A DNA stretch of 64,000 bases from Lucinisca nassula. Lineage: Eukaryota > Mollusca > Bivalvia > Lucinida > Lucinidae. Location: NCBI GenBank assembly GCA_963580285.1, contig OY757024.1:123628045-123692044 (forward strand), in the 5' to 3' direction. Positions 29,203-39,594 of this stretch are shown here, in pieces (position 1 is the stretch's first letter; every line of letters begins with the position of its first letter). A model generated the notes under the pieces. That model was not told the DNA's origin. It was given only the letters and a program-made list of their open reading frames with translations, and did not search any database. The position numbers were made by a program, and so were the translations under genes.

Positions 29203-31182
29203 TAGTGTTGTTCCGATTGTCGCTAAACATCGAAAACTAATCGGTTTGCGCAACGTCGGCGACAATCGATAGCACTTTGGTCACTATCGATTGTAAATGA
29301 AGCCTGCCGGGCACACTCTTTTTATCGCAGGAAAAAAAAAACAACAATCATAATGCCATCTTGATTAGGTTTCTTTCCTTTGAAGTCTATTTACCTGCAT
29401 TATTTTCATCCTCTTTAAATTAACCCGGCACGTGTTTTAGCACCTGACACCTGTGACTGTCCACGCTTCAGCGACCATAATTAGTGCCTTTGGCACTGAT
29501 TATAAATACCGTTATGTAAACATGTTTTTAGCATGTGACACCTGTTGACTTCAGCGACCATAATTAGTGCCGTTGGCGTTGATTATAAATACCGTTGAGT
29601 AAATGTACTATCTTATCGCTTTTGACGGTAATAGAGACGTGCTCAAATGTGAGCTCGGTATTCATTTCAATATAAACATAAATAAATAACGTTCGAGAAG
29701 TCAAAATTGAATATGTTTAAGTGTGTTTATCCATATCAATTCTTCCGAAATGAATGCGTTGTAAGTTTTAGAGTGTGTAATTTCTACCAATTTGCGATAT
29801 AAATAGGATTTGTAATACACCTCAACCTCGCTGTGTCCCGGAACTCCGGGTCCAACCAACGCACCGTGTCAGTTAACCGAATCGCGTTATTCTTCACGTT
29901 ACTATTCTACTATTACACTGCAAACACACGCCTCCGGTCATACCGATAATCCTATAATGAATGTTCCGTGTGACAAGGTGTGAAAATAAGGTTTAGTTAT
30001 GACTCTTATTTGGGTATATCCCTCAATCATAAAACGCAATCAACAAGTGTGAAAATCCTCCTAAGGCGATTAGCAACATCTAAATGTGGTTGTCTGCAAA
30101 ACAAAAACATGCTTTTCTACTGTCTTATGAACGCTAGATTTGCTGGGTTTTTTTTTTTCGCGGGAAAAATCGCATGCTTGGCGCGAAAAAAACAAAAACG
30201 ACCTCCTTACGGTGCTATTGGTAAATAAGATAGAACTTTCAAAACACAACCGTTTAGTTATTGAGAAAATATTTTATCGGTTCCAGTTTTTTTATGAAAG
30301 AAAAAACGGCCTATTAAAATAAAACAATAACATTCAATGCATGTATATTTGCAACAATCCAATGACGTCATTTACCGATCGCCAACAGAAAAAAAACGAT
30401 AGACAATTGATTTATCAATGATGTTGGTTGCAGAAAATTTTTATGTTCGCATTTGTCTTGCCCATAAAGGTGGGTATGAAAGTTTCGGCTCATTTTATAG
30501 CCTGAATATTAAATTGTTAATTAAACTGCTTTCTTTTACGGTGATCTCTTTCTCGCTAAGCTGACAGTTTTGAGTTGATTGCATGTCATGTTTTATCACG
30601 CGTGTCGAAGTAATTAAGTTTGTATATCTTTAATTAGGTGATATGAATCTCAAATCGTGTGTGATTGTCACACCAAGGTATTTAATGGAATCACCGTTCC
30701 ATTAATTCCATTGGGTCTCTTCCTATTTATCTGCATAATACTGCATTAACTTCAACGGGCTGAAATTTCATGCCCCATTTTCATGCCCAACACCCTTATC
30801 ATCATGTGTCTATATCATTCTGAAGTTTCACTGAGTCCTTATAGTAGCAAACACAGTCGTCTGCGAACAATCTTATTTCTGAATCAATGTCAGAGGAAAT
30901 ATCATTAATGTACAGGGAGAATAACAGGGGACCAAGAACAGTCCCTTGTGGGACACCAGGCAAAACTAGAGCCCACTACCTCATTAACTATGAGCTGTTT
31001 TCTGGAGCAAATTACGCTCTGTAATTGGGTGGGAATGTATAAATGGAGGCTCTGAAAAAGCGTTTGCTATCGTTATATATTGTTGAAGCGAATGATGGGA
31101 TATCCGATTGTACAATCGATAATCAATCGGTTTTACTTTACCGATAATCGATTGTAATTTTTCTGTCCGATTCACAACACTA
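29203..31182. mobile_element. hAT-type non-autonomous DNA transposon (1,980 bp), perfect 8-bp TSD
   Basis: TSD GTTAACTC at 29195-29202 and 31183-31190. Termini TAGTGTTGTTCCGATTGTCG and CCGATTCACAACACTA form a TIR beginning TAGTGTTGT, as in hAT elements. Subterminal ATCGATT-rich repeats occur at both ends (ACTATCGATTGTAAAT; GATAATCGATTGTAATT). There is no transposase frame; the longest ORFs are under 90 aa. A LINE RT fragment lies inside. Confidence 0.85.
30770..30975 (-). pseudogene. LINE RT fragment (motifs B and C) inside the hAT element
   Basis: The minus-strand translation is uninterrupted: LVLPGVPQGTVLGPLLFSLY, INDISSDIDSEIRLFADDC, VCYYKDSVKLQNDID. It carries QG (motif B) and FADD (motif C). 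Same family as 2600-3060. Confidence 0.8.
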
Positions 31183-31195
31183 GTTAACTCATATT

Positions 31196-33112
31196 TTATT
31201 GCTTCAGAAGCTCAAAATGAATTTCAATTGAAAACAGTAGCCGTCCAGGACACATTGCCAATGATGTTCAAAATAATTGCAATGGAAAACAGAGAGCTGA
31301 CAAGGACACATTGCCAATGATGTTCAAAAGAATTTCAATTGAAAACAGAGGGCTGTCAAAGACATATTGGCAATCATGTTCATAATATTTCAATTGAAAA
31401 CAGAGAGCTGTCAAGGACACATTGCCAATGATGTTCAAAAGAATTTTGATTGAAAATGGCGGGCTGTCAAAGACATACTGCCAATGATGTTCAAAAGAAT
31501 TTCAATTGAAAACAGAGGGCTGTCAAGGACACACTGCCAATGATGTTGAAAATAATTTCTATTGAAAACAGAGAGTTGTCAAAGACATATAGCCAATCAT
31601 GTTCAAAGGAATTTCAATTGAAAACAGAGGGCCGTCAAGGACACATTGCCAATGATGTTCAAAAGAATTTCGATTGAAAACAGTTTGGTTTGGTTTATTT
31701 GAGGTTTCCTGTCAACACTGTAAAGGTCATTTTGGAGACGTTGCATCCAATTTTGTGGGACTTTTACTCAACATTGAGATGAAATGACATCTCAAGCCCT
31801 GTCGCCCAATGAAACCAATAGGGTTTATTAGCATGGACGGTCAGCCTCACACCGCCATTCCTGGACATGCTTAGATCCTCTAAGCGGTTTACCAGTACTA
31901 GTGTGCGGGCCGGATTCAGCTCTGCATGGAAGCATCATGCAGCCCATATATTTCTTCAAGCCCCTATGGGCGGGGGCCGATCGATTGAAAACAGAGGGCT
32001 GTCAAAGACATTCTGCCAATCATGTTCAAAAGAATTTCAATTGAAAACAGAGAGATGTCAAGGACATATTGCAAATCATGTTCAAAAGAATTTCAACTGA
32101 AAACACAGAGCTGTCAAGGACACATTGCCAATGATGTTCAAAAGAATTTTGATTGAAAATGGCGGGCTGTCAAAGACATACTGCCAATGATGTTCAAAAG
32201 AATTTCAATTGAAAACAGAGGGCTGTCAAGGACACACTGCCAATGATGTTAAAAAGAATTTCAATTGAAAACAGACGTCTGTCAAAGACATACTGCCAAT
32301 GATGTTCAAAAGAATTTCAATTGGAAACAGAGGGCCATCAAGGTCACATTGTCAATGATGTTCAAAAGAATTTCAATTGAAAACAGAGGGCTGTCAAGGA
32401 CACACTGCCAATGATGTTAAAAAGAATTTCAATTGAAAACAGACGTCTGTCAAAGACATACTGCCAATGATGTTCAAAAGAATTTCAATTGGAAACAGAG
32501 GGCCATCAAGGACACATTGTCAAAGATGTTCAAAATAATTTCAATTGAAAACAGAGAGCTGTCAAGGACACATTGCCAATGATGTTCAAAAGAATTTCAA
32601 TTGAAAACAGAGGGCTGTCAAAGACATACTGCCAATCATGTTCAAAAGAATTTCAATTGAAAACAGGGGACTGTCAAGGACACACTGCTAATGATGATCA
32701 AAAGAATTTCAATTGAAAACAGAGGGCTGACAAAGACATACTGCCAATGATGTTCAAAAGAATTTCAATTGAAAACAGAGGGCTGTTAAAGACATATTGC
32801 CAATCATGTTCACAAGAATATCAATTGAAAACAGAGGGCTGTCAAAGACATACTGCCAATGATGTTCAAATGAATTTTACTTGAAAACAGAGGGCCGTCA
32901 AAGACATACTGCCAATGATGTTCAAATGAATTTTACTTGAAAACAGAGGGCCGTCAAAGACATACTGCCAATGATGTTCAAATGAATTTTACTTGAAAAC
33001 AGAGGGCCGTCAAAGACACATTACCAATGATGTTCAAAATTATTTTAATTGAAAACAGAGGGCCATCAAGGACACATTATGTTCAAAAGGATTTCAATAG
33101 AAAACGGTTGTC
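31196..33112. repeat. 56-bp satellite (~29 units), split by SINE-b
   Basis: Unit: ATGATGTTCAAAAGAATTTC, AATTGAAAACAGAGGGCTG, TCAAGGACACATTGCCA. ATGATGTTCA at 31261 and the next ATGA at 31317 give 56 bp. Two unit classes alternate irregularly (AAGGACACATTG versus AAAGACATACTG). Three identical consecutive units with TTTTACTTG lie near 32870-33000. No frame is maintained because 56 is not a multiple of 3. Confidence 0.92.
31684..31980 (-). mobile_element. SINE-b (297 bp) in the 56-bp satellite, 14-bp TSD
   Basis: Perfect TSD TCGATTGAAAACAG at 31670-31683 and 31981-31994. Full-length copy. Confidence 0.92.
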
Positions 33113-33159
33113 ACAGAAGGACCGTGTCATGACGTAAACATTTGTTATTACATGTGTGG

Positions 33160-33400
33160 ACATTTTTTTTTTTTTTTTTTTTGGTTTTGGGTTTTACGGC
33201 CCTTTCAAGATTATTTCACTCATATCGAGCCGATCGTTAATTATAGGTGGGCGAAAACCGGAGTACCCGGAGAAAAACCACCTGACCTTCCGTTGCAGAA
33301 CTTGGCGTCTCACACGTGACCCGAGCGAGGCTCGAACCCACGGCGGTGAGAGACCTAATGACTAAGAGTCAGCGCTCTTATCCATTAGGCCACGGACATG
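33160..33400 (-). mobile_element. SINE-c, full length
   Basis: Minus-strand head GTCCGTGGCCTAATGGATAA (A box), GACTCTTAGTCATTAGG, B box GTGGGTTCGAGCC, body AAGTTCTGCAACGGAAGGTC, GGTACTCCGGTTTTCGCCC, tail CGATATGAGTGAAATAATC, TTGAAAGGGCCGTAAAACCC and oligo-A. The tail resembles the V-SINE 3' domain. Best SINE-c copy. Confidence 0.82.
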
Positions 33401-33508
33401 GCTTCTCCAGACTTTCAGATGAGTCTTTAAACCGAGGCCCCTTCTGCATATGACCTTAGCTGTTGGTGGGACGTAAAAAACTAAAACTCACTCACTCAGA
33501 TGTGTGGA
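33401..33508 (+). mobile_element. SINE-e 3' part
   Basis: GGCTTCTCCAGACTTTCAG to GACCTTAGCTGTTGGTGG, GGACGTAAAAAACTAAAACTC, (CACT)n. The head is missing; it abuts SINE-c head-to-body. Confidence 0.7.
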
Positions 33509-33685
33509 CATACATGTATCATTTTTATGAAATGAAATTATCCACTGAAAAACAGCAACATTAAAATCCAGATAGAGGCCGCATTCACCCCAGAATGGGG
33601 TGTCTCATCAGGGCCTTAACTGTTTGCCACTCATACAGTTATTCTTAGACACAACATCGGACAATAAATTTGACTTGTTTGAATT

Positions 33686-33861
33686 TAACACTTATCCTCC
33701 TGTTCACAACAATCCCTACTTTTGCAAACAGCAGCCATCTGATCTGGATCTGCACTGTTTGTCATTCAGTTTGTGAATTTGAATGAAAACATCATATCAT
33801 GTAACTGATTGGCTGACAGTCAGGAATGGGTGTGGCTAATTAAATTATTCAGCAAGATAAG
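33686..33861. mobile_element. FB-A foldback MITE (diverged)
   Basis: TTAACACTTATCCTCCTG to ATTCAGCAAGATAAG. The left core arm is partly deleted (TTTTGCAAACAGCAGCC). Confidence 0.68.
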
Positions 33862-33990
33862 AACAAGTATGGTATGGCGTTGAGGTGTCCAAATATATGC
33901 GGTAAATACAGTATATAGTGTATAATAAATTTAATACAAATCATCCCATTCTTAATGAGCTGTATCCACCATTAACAACCATATCAAACC

Positions 33991-34200
33991 TTAACCCTTG
34001 TCCTGCTGATCCCGGATATGTCTTATCTTTCAAACAATGAAGATCCAGATCAGATGGCTTCTGAAGAAGCCATCTGATCAGGATCTACATTGTTTGTCAT
34101 TCAGTTTATGAATTTGTTGCAATAATTTGCATCAAATAATCTGATTGGTTAATAATCTGTAGTGGGTGTGGTATATATGAATATTCAGCAGGACATCAAG
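33991..34200. mobile_element. FB-A foldback MITE
   Basis: TTAACCCTTGTCCTGCTG to ATTCAGCAGGACATC. Core CAAACAATGAAGATCCAGATC to GATCAGGATCTACATTGTTT, turn GGCTTCTGAAGAAGCC. Confidence 0.8.
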
Positions 34201-34340
34201 CTATTTTCTGCAGATGACATTTTTTTTTTTCTGATTATATATATTTTTTTTTCCAGAAATTCAGGTTTGACATTTCATATGAATCATCTGCCAAACCGAT
34301 GAGTCATATAAAATCTCAAGCCTGTCTTTCTATGAAAAAG

Positions 34341-34641
34341 AATAAGCCCCCGCCCATAGGGGCTTGAAGAAATATATGGGCTGCATGATGCTTCCACACA
34401 GAGCTGAATCCGGCCCTCACACTAGCACTGGTAAACCGCTTAGAGGATCTAAGCCTGTCCAGGAACCGCGGTGCGAGGCGGACCGTCCATGCTAATAAAC
34501 CCTATTGGTTTCATTGGGCAACAGGGCTTGAGATGTCATTTCATCTCAATGTCGGGTAAAAGTCCCACAAAATTGGAAGCAACGTCTCCAAAATGACCTT
34601 TACAGTGCTGATGGGGAAGTTAAACCTCAAATCATACAATA
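34341..34641 (+). mobile_element. SINE-b, full length (301 bp), 11-bp TSD
   Basis: Perfect TSD CTATGAAAAAG at 34330-34340 and 34642-34652. Head GCCCCCGCCCATAGGGGC. Confidence 0.9.
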
Positions 34642-34755
34642 CTATGAAAAAGGTAATGAGAAAAAAAATGTACCGTACCTGAAAACACTTTCTGTTATAG
34701 TCATAACCGGGGATTATAGGGTTAAGACTCCAGCCACTGGTGCATAGAGCAAGAC

Positions 34756-34988
34756 TTAACTCATTGTATACTGGTGGACTCTTCCATTGCTATGTGTTGG
34801 ACAAGTCCATTTGCCATATAAGGGGTGTCAGGTCTATTTTTGTTTGATTTTATTCTATTTTTGAAGGAAAATTCTGTTAGCAAATAGTGCAGGCCCTGAT
34901 CAGACGCTGCGTTCTGTGGCGTCTGATCTGGGCCTACACTGTTTGCCAAGGTACCCCTTTAGGGGTTTCCCGACATCCAATGGGTTAA
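34756..34988. mobile_element. FB-C foldback MITE, reversed
   Basis: TTAACTCATTGTATACTGG to CATCCAATGGGTTAA. Core AGCAAATAGTGCAGGCCC, turn GCTGCGTTCTGTGGC, then GGGCCTACACTGTTTGCC. Confidence 0.8.
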
Positions 34989-35183
34989 TACATGTAACTA
35001 CCAATTGATGGATTGAGATTAATCCATCTATAACACACATAATAAATAAACCCTGACCTTGAAATTTTTAAAGTCAATTTTACTCTCTTTTTATACCAGA
35101 TAGTCCTTCATTACTTGAACCGTATCAAGTGTTTTGCTTTGTATGGTTTTACGTATGCACCCATGTTCTCATTGAACACTTGA

Positions 35184-36080
35184 CTCATGATCAAGGTATT
35201 CCAGGGTTTGAGTCCCACACCGGGGAAAACATGACATTATGTCCTTGAGCAAGGCACTTTATACTGGTTTCTAGCCAGGAATTAAGCAAGGTAATTGTCA
35301 AATTTGAACAACTCCATATTAGAAAAAAATAAATATAAAAATTAACCCTTAAGATGCCGAGAAAAACTACATTTGAAAATGTTGTTTGCTCATGTTGTCG
35401 CTGAAATATTTTTGCAAATGTTTTAAAAGTATTTTGCGTACAGGTAATCAGTGTGGGCCCAAATCAGAGTGCTCCACACTGTTTGCAAAAATGACTTTTA
35501 AAATAACCAGCAGATGACAAAGCAAATTATTATCCCTACGATTTTTGAAAAAAAAAGTGAGGATCATGTTTTGTTTGTTTGTTTTAAGGTTTAGCCTCCC
35601 TGTGGGACTTTTACTCGACAATGAGATGAAATGACATCTCAAGCCCTGTCACCCAATGAAACCAATAGGGTTTATTAGCACGGACAGTCCGCCTCGCACC
35701 TCAGTTCCAGGACAGGCTTTCATGTAGATCCTCTAAGGGGTTTACCAGTACTAGTGTGCAGGCCGAATTCAGCTCTGCGTGGAAGAATCATGCAGCCCAT
35801 ATATTTCTTCAAGCCTCTATGGGCGGGAGATGACTTAACTCTTGATCAAGGGATTCCAGGGTTTGAGTACCACACCGGGCATAACATGACCCTGTGTCCT
35901 TGAGCAAGGCACTTTATACTGGTTTCTGCCCAAGAATTAAGCAAGGTAATGGTCAAATTTGAACAACTCAGAATAGAAAATAATAAATATAATAATTAAC
36001 CCTTAAGATGCCGAGAAAAACTACACCTGAAAATGTTGTCTGCTCGTGTTGTCGCTGAATTTTTTGCAAACATTTAAAAA
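35184..36080. repeat. Direct duplication, ~657-bp offset
   Basis: ATCAAGGTATTCCAGGGTTTG through ATGCCGAGAAAAACTAC at 35190-35410 recurs at 35847-36068, about 92% identical by eye. Both contain TCCTTGAGCAAGGCACTTTA. Unit 1 also holds an FB-D core (GTAATCAGTGTGGGCCC) and a SINE-b. Confidence 0.75.
35571..35828 (-). mobile_element. SINE-b with internal deletion
   Basis: TTTGTTTGTTTTAAGGTTTAG, then CCCTGTGGGACTTTTACTCG (about 50 bp missing), to the head CAAGCCTCTATGGGCGGG. Confidence 0.72.
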
Positions 36081-36084
36081 ATAT

Positions 36085-37150
36085 TTTTGCACAGCGCAAG
36101 GATATGTGATGGTGGGCCGTTACACTTTATAGAGGGAACTGTCCTTGAAAATGTGGATTCCATTAAAAACATGCACCTTAAATTGGCGTCACCATCGCAC
36201 ATGACTTGAGATTGGAATACTCATATGAGCAAAAACACCACATAGTTAATGTGGTCCAAAGCAAAAACTGTGTCAGTTAAACAACCCAAAAATGGGGGTA
36301 GGGGAGGACAGTTAATCCTAGAACACCATCTTTTGGGTCAATTAGCCTTGTCTAATCCGTTTTCAATAGGAGACAAAATTTACTTTTTGGCACATGTATG
36401 TGAAAGCAATCTTTCTGATGATATATGTCATGGCACAGGTGTTAGCTACGCTAAAACATGCGCAAAGACTTTTTTTTTATATTTTTGTTTTTCTCTTCCT
36501 AACTTTCCTCTCTTTTTCTATCTTTTTCCATCATGCACTTTTCAGTCAATGATCTTCCGAATAACATCAGGTCATCTGTTAGTTTGTTTGCTGATGATTG
36601 AGTTTTTTACAGGAATATGTATATTCCTTTTGACTGTGCCTTATCTCACAAGATGACCTGGATACCCTAGCATGTCGGGAGGTTGATTGGCAAATGAAGT
36701 TCAATGTGGCAAAATGTCCCAATGAGGGTGTCACGGCACCCTCCTGACATTCAAGCAAATTAAATTTGACTCCTTACTACATCAGCATACATTGGAGCAT
36801 GTCCAATCTGCAAAATATCTTGGCATCACCATCACTGATAATCTTGATTGGGGTCAACATATTTCTGAGATAACATCCAAGGCAACTAGGACATTAGGAT
36901 TTCTTAGACGCAACTTGGCTTTTGCTTATAGGCAGGCAAAGGATGTTGCATACAAAATATTTCTGACCTCAAATTGACTATGCATCACCTATGTTAAAAC
37001 TTAGATTCAGCAGGTTGAGAAGGTTCAGAGGACACTGCAGGATGGACCTGGAGAAAAGTAGTGTTGGCGATATGCTTGATGAGCTGGAATGGCCATCGTT
37101 GGAGACCCGTCATGAGCCCTCCTCTTTAACCTTCTTTTAGAAGATAAACT
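36085..37150 (+). pseudogene. LINE RT C-terminal remnant
   Basis: Plus-strand pieces: NDLPNNIRSSVSLFADD at about 36549-36600, then TGA where Cys is expected; VDWQMKFNVAKCP at about 36681; HVQSAKYLGITITDNLDWG and TSKATRTLGFLRRNLAF at 36795-36930; DMLDELEWPSLETR at about 37070. These are RT motif C, the thumb K.LGV block and the C-terminal region of a CR1/L2/jockey-like LINE. At 36117-36240 a related phrase (EGTVLENVDS.K) has been transposed upstream. Multiple frameshifts; non-functional. Confidence 0.7.
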
Positions 37151-37188
37151 CTGATACAGTGTCTCTTAATAAAGATAACTAGAGCTGG

Positions 37189-37419
37189 GGCCAGGTGTTC
37201 AAAACTTACAAAACATCGTTAGTTAAAACTTTGATCATTTATTATGGCAAATATGCTGATATTTTTGCTGAAAAAATGTGAGCAGCTTTTGCAAATGCAA
37301 AAGCTGCTCACATTTTTTCACCAAAAATAAATGAATTTTAAATATTACACTTGCTAGAACAGTTAACAATATGGCCAATAACGAGCTTGTTGAGCTAACG
37401 ATGCTTTGAACAACTGGCC
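37189..37419. mobile_element. Hairpin MITE (231 bp) with GGCCAG termini
   Basis: TIRs GGCCAGGTGTTCAAAAC and GCTTTGAACAACTGGCC, each followed inward by CATCGTTAG or its complement. Centre (about 37263-37316) is a long perfect hairpin: GAAAAAATGTGAGCAGC and TTTTGC pair with their complements around a short turn. Confidence 0.72.
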
Positions 37420-37715
37420 TCTGGTGTTTAAGAAACACTATGCCCCCTACTTGTTGACCCTGACACTGCTTGCCCCTAACAGTCATTGACAAGATTTTAT
37501 ATAAAAAAAAATGATTTCAATTAAAAAAATCCAAAGGGCAATAACTCAGGAAAAGGGCATAATCCTGATGGGAAAAATATAATTCAGTAATGATTTCTAT
37601 GTTATTTAATTAAAAGGGAAATAACTTGAAAAGGGGAGATATTATTATGTCATGAGGAATCCATATGAAACTTCAAAACACCAGCATACATTGTTGTCAA
37701 GTTATCCTATACATA

Positions 37716-38847
37716 AGACTAGAAAAAGTGTCCATAGGACACGGATGCCCCCGCAAAATGCAATTCATAAAAAATATTACAAATGTACTTCAAATCAATC
37801 ATAAAATATATGCATCAAGGGCAGATAATCGAAAAACCAAAAATGCAAGAGTTTTCTTCCTTTTCATGACACATCGTCTCAGTGTGACGAATGCACCTGT
37901 GAAGCTTCATGAATATATTCCATACGGTTTAGGAGTTATGGCCCAGACACGGTTTACTATATGGTACTAAGTCAAGGGCATATAATTCAAAAACCAAAAA
38001 TGCAAGTGTTGTCTTCCTTGTTCATGACACATCGTCTAAGTGTGATGAATGCACCTATGAAGTTTCATGAATATATTCCGTACGGTTAAGGACTTATGGC
38101 CCGGACACGACATACCATTTGACTCTATATGGATGTAAGTCAAGGGCAGATAATTCAAAACCTAAACAAGCAGGAGTTGTCTTCCTTGTCCATGACACAT
38201 CGTCCAAGTATGATGGATGCACCTGTGAAGTTTCATGATTATATTCCATACGGTTTAGGAGTTATGGCCCGGACACGGTTTACTATATGGTACTAAGTCA
38301 AGGGCAGATAATTCAAAAACCAAAAAATGCAAGAGTTGTCTTCCTTGCTCATGACACATCGTCTCAGTGTGATAAATGCACCTGTGAAGTTTCATGAATA
38401 TATTCCATACGGTTTAGGAGTTATGGCCCGGACAAGGTTTACTATATGGTACTAAGTCAAGGGCAGATAATTCAAAAACCAAAAATGCAAGAGTTGTCTT
38501 CCTTGTTCATGACACATTGTCTAAGTGTGATGAATGCACCTGTGAAGTTTAATGAATATATTCCATACGGTTTAGGAGTCATGGCCCGGACACGACATAC
38601 CATTTGACTATATATGGATGTAAGTAAAGGGCAGATAATTCAAAAACTAAACAAGCAGGAGTTGTCTTCCTTGTTCATGACACATCGTCTCAGTGTGATG
38701 AATGCACCTGTGAAGTTTCATGAATATATTCCATACGGTTTAGGAGTTATGGCCCGGACACGATGTCGGGACGGACGAACTGAATAATGGACAGGGGTAA
38801 AACTTAATGCCCTTCCGGTATTCTCTATATACGCGGGGCATAAAAAC
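37716..38847 (+). mobile_element. Pearl-type element, ~160-bp core units
   Basis: Left end AAGTGTCCATAGGACACGG, ATGCCCCCGC. Units marked by CATGACACATCGTCTCAGTG at about 37868, 38026, 38194, 38353, 38511 and 38679. Then CGGGACGGACGAACTG and the end TATACGCGGGGCATAAAAA. GCCCCCGC and GCGGGGC are inverted between the ends. Confidence 0.68.
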
Positions 38848-38870
38848 AATACAATTAAAGAAGTCTCTGT

Positions 38871-39003
38871 GGTGTAGTGGTTATGCTACTCGCCTTGCAA
38901 ACCAGGGGTTGCAAGATCGATCCCGGGCTTCTCCAGACTTTCAGATGAGTATTTAAACCAAGGTCACTTCACTATATGACCATAGCTGTTGGTGAGACAT
39001 AAA
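38871..39003 (+). mobile_element. SINE-e, near full length
   Basis: Head GTCTCTGTGGTGTAGTGG, TTATGCTACTCGCCTTGCAA, B box GATCGATCCCGGGC, tail GACCATAGCTGTTGGTGAG, ACATAAATTAATTG. Confidence 0.75.
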
Positions 39004-39594
39004 TTAATTGAAAATTCAATCAGGTAATCTCCTTCTCAGTCCCAATCAGTACACCAAATATCAAGGCTCTAGCTCAAATACTTTTTCAGATATCTACCTT
39101 ACAAGAATTCTGTTATTTAATTAAAAGGGAAATAACTCGAAAATTTTAGGGAGATAATTTGAGAACAAAAAATATGGGTAAACTATTTTTTCATGAGGAA
39201 TCCATATATGAAATTTCAAAAAACTAGCATATATGCTTCTTAACTCTTAACCCTTATTCTTGCTGTTCACCAGTAGGCAATTCAAAACAGTGATGGTTTA
39301 AGTAGCCAATCAGTATCAGAATCTAAGACCAAGTTTGTCCGAAACTTGGATACTGGTTCCAGAGAACAAATATGACCCGTTACTGGTTGGTTTAAAATTT
39401 GACCAGTATCGTACTGTTTGAAAAAAAAATTATTCGGAGCACTGAAAATATATAACCGCAATGACTTCAGCACCCAATTTTGAAAAATCATTCTTCCATA
39501 TAAAAAGATTGGGTAAAACAGAAATGTTATATGACAGACTGCATGAATTTTTTCCTCTTTAATTGCATGCCGGTGGGTCAGGCCTCAGATTCTA
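39004..39594. other. Pearl-related remnant and unassigned sequence
   Basis: 39105-39240 (TTATTTAATTAAAAGGGAAA, CATGAGGAATCCATAT) repeats the sequence at 37600-37690 beside the pearl array. The rest is unassigned. Confidence 0.4.

Noticed and set aside
31196..33112. 56-bp repeats as a coding tandem-repeat protein
   Set aside because: 56 is not a multiple of 3, frames break at every unit, and a SINE interrupts the array.
33300..33400. Genuine tRNA genes at the tRNA-like segments (2.0, 11.9, 33.3, 38.9, 50.1, 58.0 and 59.1 kb)
   Set aside because: Each is joined to a SINE body and tail, acceptor stems are imperfect, and the same heads recur at several places.
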